64,000 bases of DNA from Desulfobulbaceae bacterium (GTDB taxonomy: Bacteria; Desulfobacterota; Desulfobulbia; Desulfobulbales; Desulfocapsaceae). The position numbers and the translations under genes are program-made. The first letter of the stretch is position 1. Every line of letters starts with the position of its first letter. Of the stretch, positions 43,639 to 52,117 are shown piece after piece. The stretch is taken from the NCBI GenBank assembly GCA_011390165.1, contig JAABSV010000012.1:16395-80394 (forward strand). Direction: 5' to 3'. Under the pieces are notes generated by a model. It searched no databases. It was not told the origin of the DNA and worked only from the letters and a program-made list of their open reading frames with translations.

Positions 43639-44973
43639 TCAGTCGGAAAACTGAGCCAGTCCAGCAGCCCGGCGAAGGTTGGCGATGGCGGTACGGTAGC
43701 CGGCCCCGGCCGCAAGATGTCTGGCCTGAGCGTCAGAGAGCCGGAGTTCAAAATCGATCAGGTCCGAGGCAAGAATCACCCCCTCGCGAAAACGGGCCCG
43801 GCTCAGGCGGGCGACCTCTTCGGCGACGCCAACCATCTTTTCGGTGACCACCAGTCGTTCGCCGGCCTGCTCGTAGTCGAGCTGAGCCTGCTGGATATCG
43901 AGATTGAGGGCAAGTTCCGTCTTCTGGCGATGGCTGACCAGTTCCTGTAGCTTGAGCCTGGCCAGGGTTATCCGGCCGGTGGTCCGGTGGCCATCAAAGA
44001 GGTTGTAGTTTAGACGCACACCGGCCATCCAGGAATCGCCAGCCTCGTCGGTAACCCATCCCTGGTTGATCTGGTAGCCGGCAAAGGCGTCAACAGTTGG
44101 CAGGCTGCCACTTTCGGCCTGAGCCAGTACCGCATGTGCCGCCTCTTCCCGGGCACGCAGTTGGCGAAGTTCCTGTCGATTCTGGAAATCGAGCTGTTCC
44201 GGCACCTCCTGAGTCTCTTCGCGCTGGGTGGAGATGGCAACCTCGCTGCCGGAAAGGCCGAGAAGATTGAGAAAGGATCTTTTCGCCAGTTCCAGGGTGT
44301 GGCGGCTTCGGATCAGATTCTCGATGGCAAGACTCCGCTGCAGTTCCAGGTTGAGCAGGTCCTGACGGAGGAGGTCACCGGCATCGAAGCGGGCCCGCCC
44401 TACGTCAAGTGAAGAGGTGATAGCGGCGAGAGACTCCTCCCGGACAGTAACCATTTCCATCGCCTGCACTATCGCCTGGAAGGATCTGACCGCCTCAAAA
44501 GCCAGCTGCTGGTGGAGGGTCTCCAGATCGGCGGTGGCAAGATCAAGGTGAGCCCGGGCCGCCAGCTGACCTGCCTCCGCATGGCCTCCGTCGTAGAGCT
44601 GGTAGCCGAGTTGTGCCCGCAGTTCAAGATTGTCTGTGCGGCCGGGGGCATTAAAATCGATCCGTTCGTCGAATCCACCCTGGTTGAGAATGCTGCCGAA
44701 GGCGTACATCGGATTGTCGGTCTGACCGTATTCGGCTCGGAGGCCAACCTGTGGATAGTCGCTGGCGCGGGAGATGGCTACAGCGGCCTGCGCCTGCTCA
44801 ATCCTTTTCCGGGCGATACCGCTCTCGGGGTTTTGGGCAATGGCAAAGGCTACAGCCTGGCGGGCGGTCCACAGTGCAGGAATCTCCCCTGCTGCCGGTG
44901 GGCTTGCCGCTGCCTGGGCGAGGGTGGCGGCAGTAATCGCCGTCAAGGCCAGCAGGAGCAATGATGTTCGCAT
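43639..44973 (-). CDS. TolC family outer membrane efflux protein
   Basis: A 444-residue outer-membrane channel. The start at 44973 has GGAGG six bases upstream and gives a signal peptide (MRTSLLLLALTAITAATLAQ with cleavage after AQA). Two OEP repeats are recognisable, beginning QAVAFAIAQNPESGIARKRI and, after the midpoint, REEAAHAVLAQAESGSLPTV, each with long coiled-coil helices (LDIQQAQLDYEQAGERLVVT). It is the first gene of the RND operon and is read away from the tetR gene across a 334-base gap. Confidence 0.94.
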   Translation of the reverse strand: MRTSLLLLALTAITAATLAQAAASPPAAGEIPALWTARQAVAFAIAQNPESGIARKRIEQAQAAVAISRASDYPQVGLRAEYGQTDNPMYAFGSILNQGGFDERIDFNAPGRTDNLELRAQLGYQLYDGGHAEAGQLAARAHLDLATADLETLHQQLAFEAVRSFQAIVQAMEMVTVREESLAAITSSLDVGRARFDAGDLLRQDLLNLELQRSLAIENLIRSRHTLELAKRSFLNLLGLSGSEVAISTQREETQEVPEQLDFQNRQELRQLRAREEAAHAVLAQAESGSLPTVDAFAGYQINQGWVTDEAGDSWMAGVRLNYNLFDGHRTTGRITLARLKLQELVSHRQKTELALNLDIQQAQLDYEQAGERLVVTEKMVGVAEEVARLSRARFREGVILASDLIDFELRLSDAQARHLAAGAGYRTAIANLRRAAGLAQFSD

Positions 44974-45218
44974 GTTTCCTCCGCTATTGGGAACAGTGGG
45001 GCTTGTATTTTTAAGCAATAAAGTAAATAGCGAAATAGGTTGAGGTCAAGGAGCAGAGCAGAAAAAAAGTTGAACATGGTTTCATTTCTCTCTGTTCCTG
45101 ACTAAAAAAAATCTACGCCGATGTGGGAGTTTTTGTGCAAGTGCATGAAATTTATCGTCTCCGTCCATTCAGGTCAAGGGAATACATGCACCAACTCAAA
45201 CCCAGAGAGGAAAAAGTC

Positions 45219-45247
45219 TTGACTGAACAAGGGGGGTACGGTACTAA
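45219..45247 (+). promoter_or_regulatory. Promoter of the tetR-sulP operon
   Basis: TTGACT (45219-45224), a 17-base spacer and TACTAA (45242-45247). The -10 overlaps the left arm of the palindromic operator, which fits direct repression of this promoter by the TetR protein encoded 60 bases downstream. Confidence 0.65.
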
Positions 45248-45265
45248 CTGACTGGTCAGTCAGTT
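45246..45265. promoter_or_regulatory. Palindromic operator for the TetR family regulator
   Basis: A perfect inverted repeat AACTGACTG-GT-CAGTCAGTT of nine bases per arm, typical in size and symmetry for TetR/AcrR operators. It covers the end of the -10 and the presumed transcription start of tetR. The RND operon reads in the opposite direction from this region, so one site could influence both. Confidence 0.85.
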
Positions 45266-45307
45266 TATCGAGCCCGGCTGGCCACCAACCCTTGCCGGTC
45301 GCCCATT

Positions 45308-45919
45308 ATGAAAAAAATCAATAAGAAGAAAAGAATCTTAGCCATAGCAGGTGAATTGTTCGCCGAGAAGGGTTTTACCAATACCTCAATGACCGAGGTG
45401 GCTGAGGTGGCCGGTATTGCCGGGGCGACTATTTTTTATCACTTCAAGAGCAAGAAAGAGCTTTTCTTGGCGGTGCTGGATGATGTCAAGTCTGGAATAC
45501 TGCACGAATTCTGTGGATATTTCAGTGGCCAGGTGTTCTCCACCGGGATAGATATGCTGGAGGCGGCGATTGCCTACCATCTTGACCTGGCCGAGAGTAA
45601 AAAAAAGTGGTTTCTCATTCTCAACCACCACTATGTCCACGAGTTGGCGCTTGTGGATCCGGTTTGCCGCAGCCATCTGGTGAATATTTATGACTGTCTG
45701 GTGGCAATATTTGAACAGGCCCTCGACAAGGGGCAGGAGGACGGATCAGTCCGCCCTCTGCCGACCAGGAAGACGGCTCTGGTCATTCTTGCCATGCTCA
45801 ATGGAATCCTGCAAATGGAAAACAACAGGCTCTACGATGCGGCGGCCCTCTATGAGGAGTTGCTCGTTTCGTGTCGCCATATGGTTCAGAAACAGGTTTG
45901 CAAACAGGTTCAAAATTAA
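45308..45919 (+). CDS. TetR/AcrR family transcriptional regulator
   Basis: A 203-residue repressor. The DNA-binding domain is ILAIAGELFAEKGFTNTSMT with EVAEVAGIAGATIFYHFKSK, a textbook TetR helix-turn-helix. The C-terminal ligand domain is rich in aromatic and hydrophobic residues (KKKWFLILNHHYVHELALV). It probably represses its own promoter through the palindrome at 45246-45265 and likely the divergent RND efflux operon. It ends 14 bases before sulP, so tetR and the transporter/signalling genes are probably one transcript, an unusual link between an efflux repressor and an anion transporter. Confidence 0.94.
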   Translation: MKKINKKKRILAIAGELFAEKGFTNTSMTEVAEVAGIAGATIFYHFKSKKELFLAVLDDVKSGILHEFCGYFSGQVFSTGIDMLEAAIAYHLDLAESKKKWFLILNHHYVHELALVDPVCRSHLVNIYDCLVAIFEQALDKGQEDGSVRPLPTRKTALVILAMLNGILQMENNRLYDAAALYEELLVSCRHMVQKQVCKQVQN

Positions 45920-45933
45920 CGGTGGAAGGCTTT

Positions 45934-48060
45934 ATGTTGACAAAATTTTTTCCTTTTCTCGATTGGTTGCCCGGCTACAACAAAACCTCTCTTCGCCAGG
46001 ATCTACTAGCCGGGCTGACTGTTGCCCTGGTGTTGATTCCTCAGTCCATGGCCTATGCCCAGCTGGCTGGCCTGCCCTCCTACTACGGTCTCTATGCCGC
46101 GTTTCTGCCGCCGATGGTTGCCGCACTCTTTGGTTCCAGCCGGCAACTGGCCACCGGCCCGGTGGCGGTGGTTTCGCTGATGACTGCCGCCTCCCTTGCC
46201 CCTCTCGCTTCGGCAGGGAGTGAAGGGTACATCATCTATGCCATGATCCTCTCGTTTATCGTCGGCCTCTTCCAGTTTCTTCTCGGGGTTCTCCGCCTCG
46301 GTCTGGTGGTCAACTTTCTCTCCCATCCGGTGGTCAACGGTTTCACCAACGCTGCCGCGATCATCATTGCCACCTCCCAGCTCTCGAAGATTTTCGGGGT
46401 CAAAGTGGACAATATGCAGCACCACTACGAGACCATTGTCGAGGTGTGCAAGAGTGCCCTGCATTATACGCATCTGCCCACCGTGGCGTTTGGAGTTGGC
46501 GCCTTCTTGCTCATGTTTCTCCTCAAGAAACTGGCCCCGAAGATACCCAACGTTCTGGTGGCGGTGGTGTTGACCACTCTTCTCTCCTGGGCCTTCGGCT
46601 ACCGGCATGACAGCACCGCAGATGTTGCCGCCATCGAGTCGGAAACGGTGCGGGAGACGATTCTGGCCTTCAATGAGACGGTGCTGGCGATCCCGCCCCT
46701 TGCCGAGCAGCGCTCCGCCCTCACCCTGACCCTGGATGCAGCGAAAAAGAGCCGCCAGCAGATGGATATCCTCGAGGCACAGCATCAGTTGGATGTCGTC
46801 CAGTTTGCCATCGAGCGCCTGGAGAGGCAGAATTCCCAGTACCGAAAGGAGCTGCGCGAGTTTCTTTTCCTTGCCGTTGCCGGGGAAGGGGGAAGGACGA
46901 GATATCTTCTCCAGGGAGATGCAACCGGTGAGGCCGGTGCTGATGGGCGGATCTGGCGTTTCAAGGTTGGTAACAGTCTGTTGCCGACCGATTCCCTGCC
47001 TTTGAGTGGTGGCGGGGATGTGGTGGGTGTTATTCCCCGTGGTCTGCCCTCTTTCTCCCTGCCGAAATTTGACCTGCAGGCCATTTCCCATCTGCTCAGC
47101 AGCGCCGTGATCATCTCCCTGCTCGGTTTCATGGAGGCGATCTCCATTGCCAAGGCCATGGCTGCCAAAACTGGTCAGCGGCTCGACCCCAATCAGGAAC
47201 TGATCGGCCAGGGTCTGGCCAATATCGTTGGCTCGATGAGCAGTGCCTATCCGGCCTCCGGCTCTTTTTCCCGCTCGGCGGTCAATCTCCAGGCCGGGGC
47301 GGTGACCGGGCTCTCCAGCTTTTTTACCAGCGTCACCGTGGTGATAGTCCTGCTCTTTTTTACCCCGCTGCTCTACCACCTTCCCCAGGCAGTGCTGGCG
47401 GCGGTAATCATGATGGCGGTAATCGGTCTGATCAATGCCTCCGGCTTCATCCATGCCTGGCATGCCAAGCCCTCTGATGGGATCATCTCGATCATAACCT
47501 TCTGTATGACGCTGGCCTTTGCTCCCCATCTCGATAAGGGAATCATGATTGGTGTCGTCCTCTCACTGGCGGTGTTCCTCTTTAAAAGCATGCGCCCGAA
47601 TGTCTCCACCCTTTCCCGCTACGAAGATGAGTCAATGCGCAACTCCATGGCCTACGGGTTGAAAGAGTGCCGCTATATCGACATGATCCGTTTTGACGGA
47701 CCGTTGTTTTTTGCCAACGCCAGTTATCTCGAAGACCAGATCACCGCCCATATGGAGAATAAAAAGGACCTCAAACACATCATCATTGTCGCCAACGGGA
47801 TGAATGATATTGATGCCTCTGGAGAAGAGGTGTTATCCTTAGTCGTCTCGAATGTGCGAAGTGCCGGTTTGGACATCTCTTTCAGCGGAGTCAACGAGAC
47901 GGTGATGGCGGTGTTCGAACGTACCCATCTGATCGAAAAGATTGGCCGCGACCACATCTATTCCACCATGGAAAAAGCCATTTGCGCGGTTCATGCCATC
48001 TACCACGAAAAATCCGAGGAGAGTGAATGCCCCCTCACCAACGTCTGTTATTTGTCGTAA
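45934..48060 (+). CDS. SulP family anion transporter with STAS domain and central coiled-coil insertion
   Basis: A 708-residue inner-membrane transporter for sulfate, bicarbonate or another anion. Residues 23-65 hold the SulP signature (LTVALVLIPQSMAYAQLAGL then PSYYGLYAAFLPP). The core continues through SHPVVNGFTNAAAIIIATSQ and, after an interruption, ISLLGFMEAISIAKAMAAKT and PASGSFSRSAVNLQAGAVTG. The STAS domain (about 610-700) includes FDGPLFFANASYLEDQI. Residues about 225-365 are an extra segment of roughly 135 residues, charged and helical (LDAAKKSRQQMDILEAQHQL), absent from ordinary SulP proteins. GGAAGG precedes ATG. It is second in a seven-gene operon. Confidence 0.93.
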   Translation: MLTKFFPFLDWLPGYNKTSLRQDLLAGLTVALVLIPQSMAYAQLAGLPSYYGLYAAFLPPMVAALFGSSRQLATGPVAVVSLMTAASLAPLASAGSEGYIIYAMILSFIVGLFQFLLGVLRLGLVVNFLSHPVVNGFTNAAAIIIATSQLSKIFGVKVDNMQHHYETIVEVCKSALHYTHLPTVAFGVGAFLLMFLLKKLAPKIPNVLVAVVLTTLLSWAFGYRHDSTADVAAIESETVRETILAFNETVLAIPPLAEQRSALTLTLDAAKKSRQQMDILEAQHQLDVVQFAIERLERQNSQYRKELREFLFLAVAGEGGRTRYLLQGDATGEAGADGRIWRFKVGNSLLPTDSLPLSGGGDVVGVIPRGLPSFSLPKFDLQAISHLLSSAVIISLLGFMEAISIAKAMAAKTGQRLDPNQELIGQGLANIVGSMSSAYPASGSFSRSAVNLQAGAVTGLSSFFTSVTVVIVLLFFTPLLYHLPQAVLAAVIMMAVIGLINASGFIHAWHAKPSDGIISIITFCMTLAFAPHLDKGIMIGVVLSLAVFLFKSMRPNVSTLSRYEDESMRNSMAYGLKECRYIDMIRFDGPLFFANASYLEDQITAHMENKKDLKHIIIVANGMNDIDASGEEVLSLVVSNVRSAGLDISFSGVNETVMAVFERTHLIEKIGRDHIYSTMEKAICAVHAIYHEKSEESECPLTNVCYLS

Positions 48061-48084
48061 TATTTTGTTGATAAAGGAGATACC

Positions 48085-49308
48085 ATGTCTGTTTTGAGCA
48101 TACTCGGGGCGCTGTACAGCCACGAAGAGACGGTTGTCGGGAAGGTGGTTGCTGATTCGGGATATCGGCTGGTTCAACCAGCGGAGGTTTTCGCCGCAGC
48201 GGCTGCCGGTTCGGGCTTGACTGAGGCCAAGCTGCTCTCGGCGCTCTCGGCCAAAATTTCAGTCTTCAACCGCTTTACCCACGAAAAAGAACGTTCAATC
48301 GGCTACCTTCGCCTGGCCCTTGCCGATCTTCTGCAGCAGGATACACTGGTGGTGAATGGCCCACTGTCGATGCTGATTCCAGAGAAGATCACCCATGTGC
48401 TGCGCATAGCGCTGGTAGCAGACCGGGCCCATCGGGTCGCCGAGGCCGGTCGAAGCGTCGGGCTGTCTGAGAAGAATGCCCTGCAGCAGATTCGCCAGCA
48501 GGAGGAAGATCTCGCCGCCCTTTTGAAAATGGTTGACAAGGAGGAAGACCCCTGGAGCAAAAGTCTCTACGATATCGTTATTCCCATGGACAAGACCTCA
48601 CCCGCCGAGGCCGCCGCCCTGATTCTTGAGAAGGCCGGCAGTGCCGTGGTGGCGGTCACCGAGCACTCAATGGCCGCCCTGGAAGACTTTCGGCTGGCCT
48701 CCCGGGTAGAGGTTGAATTGGCCCAGGAGGGGCACAATGTCGGAGTCGATGCGCAAAAGGGGGTGGTTACCCTGACCATCCATAAAAATGTGCTGATGCT
48801 CTCCCGACTTGAGGAAGATCTACAGGCTATTGCCAGCAGAGTTGCCGGCGTGACGTCGGTAACAACCAGGGTTGGCAAGGGTTTTCATCAGGCCGATATC
48901 TATCGACGTTACGATTTCGAGGTACCGGCAAAGGTCCTGCTGGTGGATGATGAGCGGGATTTCGTGCAGACCCTGTCGGAGCGTTTGATCATGCGCGATA
49001 TGGGGTCGGCGGTGGCCTACGATGGGGAGTCGGCCCTCAACATGATTCGCGACGAGGAGCCTGAGGTGATGATTCTCGATCTGCGGATGCCGGGAATCGA
49101 TGGCATTGAGGTGCTGCGGCAGGTCAAGGCGAGCAACCCGGACATTGAGGTAATCGTCCTCACCGGCCACGGTACCGAGAAGGAAAAAGATCTCTGCATG
49201 GAACTGGGTGCCTTTGCCTTTCTCCACAAACCGGTGGATATCGGCGTCCTCAGCAAGACCCTGATGGCAGCCAACGAGCGGGTACAGGGCAAGAAGAAAT
49301 CAGCGTAA
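48085..49308 (+). CDS. Cytidylate-kinase-like / BON / response-regulator receiver fusion
   Basis: A 407-residue cytosolic protein. Residues 1-170 resemble the cytidylate-kinase-like (Cytidylate_kin2) group in overall pattern, but the place of the P-loop reads LGALYSHEETVVGKVV with no GxxxxGK, so nucleotide binding is doubtful. Residues about 203-264 fit a BON domain (VGVDAQKGVVTLTIHKNVLM and ASRVAGVTSVTTRV). Residues 282-400 are a receiver: acidic pair 288-289, phosphoacceptor Asp332 in MILDLRMPG, and Lys382. AAGGAG lies ahead of ATG. It follows sulP by 24 bases and precedes a sensor kinase by 3 bases. It probably couples phosphorelay state to the SulP transporter; mechanism unknown. Confidence 0.8.
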   Translation: MSVLSILGALYSHEETVVGKVVADSGYRLVQPAEVFAAAAAGSGLTEAKLLSALSAKISVFNRFTHEKERSIGYLRLALADLLQQDTLVVNGPLSMLIPEKITHVLRIALVADRAHRVAEAGRSVGLSEKNALQQIRQQEEDLAALLKMVDKEEDPWSKSLYDIVIPMDKTSPAEAAALILEKAGSAVVAVTEHSMAALEDFRLASRVEVELAQEGHNVGVDAQKGVVTLTIHKNVLMLSRLEEDLQAIASRVAGVTSVTTRVGKGFHQADIYRRYDFEVPAKVLLVDDERDFVQTLSERLIMRDMGSAVAYDGESALNMIRDEEPEVMILDLRMPGIDGIEVLRQVKASNPDIEVIVLTGHGTEKEKDLCMELGAFAFLHKPVDIGVLSKTLMAANERVQGKKKSA

Positions 49309-49311
49309 AAA

Positions 49312-51045
49312 ATGAAACTCCTCAACCAACTGAAACCTGCCTTTCTCAAGGACCAGCATGGGCATCATGGACCTCTGCCGCAAAGTATCAACTTTCGGCG
49401 GATATGGAAACTGGCCCTGTTGCTGACTTCAATCGTCACACTGTTGCCACTGATTGTCATCACCAGTGTCGATTATCAGTTTACCCAGAAAAGTATTGCG
49501 TCGGAAAATCTGCTCCGGACCCTGCGTATCGGCTCCAACGCCAAACGGGCGGTCTCCCACTTTCTCCACGAACGTTTTGCCGCCCTTTCCCTGGTAGCCG
49601 GCAGTTATTCCTATGACTATCTCAGGCAACCGGAAAATCTGGCCGCTATTTTGCGCAACCTGAACAGCAGTTTTGGTGATTTTATCGATCTCGGCCTGTT
49701 GAACAGGCGGGGGGTACAGACCAGCTATATTGGTCCGTACCAGCTGTCTGATAAAGATTACAGCAGTGAGGAGTGCTTTGAGGAGGTTACCGGCCAGGGC
49801 TATTTTGTCAGTGAGGCCTTTCTTGGGCTGCGCAATATTCCCCATGTGGTGGTCTCCGTGCGCCAAAGCCAGTCGGGCGGCTCTTTCTTTGTCCTCCGTA
49901 CGGCCCTGGAGACCAATCTGTTCAGCACCCTCCTTGGCAGTTTCGAACTGGACGGTCGCGGTGATATGTTTCTGATCAACCGCCAGGGGATCATCCAGAC
50001 ACCCACTCTTTACCACGGCAATGTCTTTGACCGGGTCTCCTTCAAGGTACCGGAGTATTCAGTCCACACCGAAATTGCAGAGGCCTTCAATGACGCCGGC
50101 GAACCGATTCTCATCTGCTCGGCCTATATCCCCGAATCGCCCTTTATTCTGATCATCGTCAAGAGCAAGAACGAACTGATGAAGCCGTGGCGCACCGCCC
50201 GCCTGAAACTGATTGGCTTCCTGGTGGCCAGTATCTCAATAATTCTCCTGGCCTTGCTCGGTTTTTCCACCTATATGGTCAATATCATGTATCGTCTTGA
50301 CCAGAGGCGGTTGAGTATTCTCCACGAAATGGAGTACTCCAACAAACTTGCCTCAATCGGCCGACTGGCGGCCGGAGTGGCCCACGAGATAAACAATCCC
50401 CTGGCGATAATCAACGAAAAGGCCGGCCTGATCAAAGACCTCTTTACCTATACCAAGACCTATGCCGAAGACAGCAGGATCGTCGGGCTGGTTGATTCGA
50501 TTCTCTCGTCGGTGGAACGATGCGGGACGATTACCAAGCGTCTACTCGGTTTCGCCCGCCACATGGACAGCCAGATCGAATCGGTCAATCTGGGCAAGAT
50601 AATCAACGAGGTTCTGGGGTTTTTGCATAAGGAAGCGGAATTCCGGGCAATAACCATCGAGCAGAAATTCGACCCTGCTGTCCCCCGGTTTCAGAGTGAT
50701 CGAGGGAAGCTGCAACAGATCTTTCTCAACATCATCAACAACGCCTTTGCAGCGATGGATGTCGGGGGCCATCTGGAGGTGGTTCTCAGCTATGACCGCG
50801 GGGAGACAGTGACTGCCAGAATAACCGACAACGGTTGCGGCATGACAGAGTCTGCTCTCACCAGGATTTATGAGCCGTTCTACTCCACCAAGACCAAGGC
50901 CGGAGGAACCGGCCTTGGATTGTCGATCACCTACGGTCTGGTTCAAGAGCTTGGTGGTAAGATACAGGTTACCAGTAAACTGGGAGAAGGGACCAGCTTT
51001 ACGGTTTCACTCCCCCTGCAGCCGCAGCAACCCCGGGAGGAATAA
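49312..51045 (+). CDS. Membrane sensor histidine kinase with extracytoplasmic Cache-like domain
   Basis: A 577-residue sensor kinase. Residues about 33-53 and 298-320 are membrane segments bracketing a 240-residue periplasmic domain of dCache type (FGDFIDLGLLNRRGVQTSYI, then DMFLINRQGIIQTPTLYHGN). The HisKA helix has His358 in GRLAAGVAHEINNPLAIINE; the ATPase has the N-box (LQQIFLNIINNAFAAMDVGG), DNGCGMT, and FYSTKTKAGGTGLGLSI. All catalytic boxes are intact. Three bases separate it from genes on both sides, so it is tightly coupled to the SulP operon and is the likely phosphodonor for the nearby receivers. Confidence 0.93.
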   Translation: MKLLNQLKPAFLKDQHGHHGPLPQSINFRRIWKLALLLTSIVTLLPLIVITSVDYQFTQKSIASENLLRTLRIGSNAKRAVSHFLHERFAALSLVAGSYSYDYLRQPENLAAILRNLNSSFGDFIDLGLLNRRGVQTSYIGPYQLSDKDYSSEECFEEVTGQGYFVSEAFLGLRNIPHVVVSVRQSQSGGSFFVLRTALETNLFSTLLGSFELDGRGDMFLINRQGIIQTPTLYHGNVFDRVSFKVPEYSVHTEIAEAFNDAGEPILICSAYIPESPFILIIVKSKNELMKPWRTARLKLIGFLVASISIILLALLGFSTYMVNIMYRLDQRRLSILHEMEYSNKLASIGRLAAGVAHEINNPLAIINEKAGLIKDLFTYTKTYAEDSRIVGLVDSILSSVERCGTITKRLLGFARHMDSQIESVNLGKIINEVLGFLHKEAEFRAITIEQKFDPAVPRFQSDRGKLQQIFLNIINNAFAAMDVGGHLEVVLSYDRGETVTARITDNGCGMTESALTRIYEPFYSTKTKAGGTGLGLSITYGLVQELGGKIQVTSKLGEGTSFTVSLPLQPQQPREE

Positions 51046-51048
51046 CCA

Positions 51049-51420
51049 ATGCGTGTTTTGTTGGTAGACGATGAAACTGAATTCGTCAGTACCCTGGCCG
51101 AACGACTCTCCCTTCGGGGGATTGATGTCGACTACGCCACCGGGGTTGATGACGCCCTGGCCATTGCCAGCCGGAAGGAGTACGATCTGGCGGTTCTCGA
51201 TATGAAGATGCCCGGTGCCAGCGGCCTGGAACTGAAGAAGCAGCTGGCGGAAAAATACCCGGCCATGAAGTTTATTTTCCTCACCGGTCATGGCTCGGAA
51301 AACGACTATCTGCTCGGTTCCAGTGGCTCGGAGTACTACCTGGTGAAACCGATCAATATCGATCTGCTGGTCAGCAAAATGAAAGAGGCCCTGGCCAGAT
51401 ATGGGGGGAGCAATGTCTGA
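51049..51420 (+). CDS. Single-domain response regulator receiver
   Basis: A 123-residue stand-alone CheY-like receiver. LLVDDETEF has the acidic pocket, AVLDMKMPGASGLELKKQL has the phosphoacceptor Asp, FIFLTGHGSENDYLLG has the Thr switch, and YLVKPINIDLL has the conserved Lys. No output domain. It overlaps the following histidine-kinase-like gene by eight bases and probably acts as a phosphate shuttle or sink within the SulP-linked relay. Confidence 0.92.
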   Translation: MRVLLVDDETEFVSTLAERLSLRGIDVDYATGVDDALAIASRKEYDLAVLDMKMPGASGLELKKQLAEKYPAMKFIFLTGHGSENDYLLGSSGSEYYLVKPINIDLLVSKMKEALARYGGSNV

Positions 51421-52117
51421 GCACGCAGATCATCTTGGCACACAGGGGCTGCAGTTCTTCGGCAAGGTCTCTGCATCCATCTCCCACGAATTGAAAAACG
51501 TGCTGGCGGTACTGAACGAAAATGCCGGGTTGATGGAAGATCTGAGTTTTGCTGCCGAAAGGGGCAAGGCGATAGCCCCGGAGCAACTGCAGCGGATCAG
51601 CGGCAACTTCTCCAGGCAAATCCGTCGTGCCGACGCGATTCTCAAGGTGATGAACCGGTTTGCTCACAGCGTCGACCATAGCCGGGCCCGCATAGATCTC
51701 ACTGAACTGACAACTCTGGTGGCCACGCTGGCCGGTCGCCTGGCGGCAATGCGCAACATTACTCTGGATGTGATCCCACCGGCTGAGGACATCACCTGGG
51801 AGACCAATCCCTTCCTGCTCGAAAACCTCATCTGGCTTAGCCTGGAGAAGGTGATGGCATGCAGCGAAGGCGGCGGTGCAGTTCGTTTTCGGCTGGCAAA
51901 AGAGGCTGGGGAAGTGGTCCTCAGTATAACCGCACCGATACAACTTCCCGCTGATCTCGTCACCAACCTGCCAGCTGGGCAGGTGCAGCTCCTGTCAGCT
52001 CTGGCGGCTCGCCTGGTCTTAGGGCCGACGGGCAGCGAACTGGAAATCCGCCTTGGTTGCCGGGAATCCCCGGCAGTGGGTGAAGAGGCAACGGGAGGTG
52101 AGGGGAAGAAGGGATGA
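51413..52117 (+). CDS. Histidine kinase-like protein with intact H-box but degenerate ATPase domain
   Basis: A 234-residue soluble protein. FGKVSASISHELKNVLAVLN (His25) is a clear phosphoacceptor helix of HisKA type, followed by a second helix of a four-helix bundle (FSRQIRRADAILKVMNRFAH). The remainder has the length of a HATPase domain, but the N-box (NLIWLSLEKVMACSEGGG) lacks its metal-binding Asn and no DxGxG or GxGxG boxes are present, so ATP hydrolysis is unlikely. It may be a phosphotransfer or phosphatase partner. The start at 51413 has GGGAG upstream; it overlaps genes on both sides. Confidence 0.82.
   Translation: MSEHADHLGTQGLQFFGKVSASISHELKNVLAVLNENAGLMEDLSFAAERGKAIAPEQLQRISGNFSRQIRRADAILKVMNRFAHSVDHSRARIDLTELTTLVATLAGRLAAMRNITLDVIPPAEDITWETNPFLLENLIWLSLEKVMACSEGGGAVRFRLAKEAGEVVLSITAPIQLPADLVTNLPAGQVQLLSALAARLVLGPTGSELEIRLGCRESPAVGEEATGGEGKKG

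Larger units (their letters stand above)
44974..45307. other. Divergent control region between RND operon and tetR-sulP operon
   Basis: No gene in these 334 bases. The minus strand has two candidate promoters for the RND operon: TTGACC with TAAATT 17 bases on (around 45140-45170), and TTGACC nearer the gene at about 45046-45051 with AT-rich sequence downstream. The plus strand holds the tetR promoter and operator described separately. The sequence is notably AT-rich next to the TolC gene. Confidence 0.55.
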
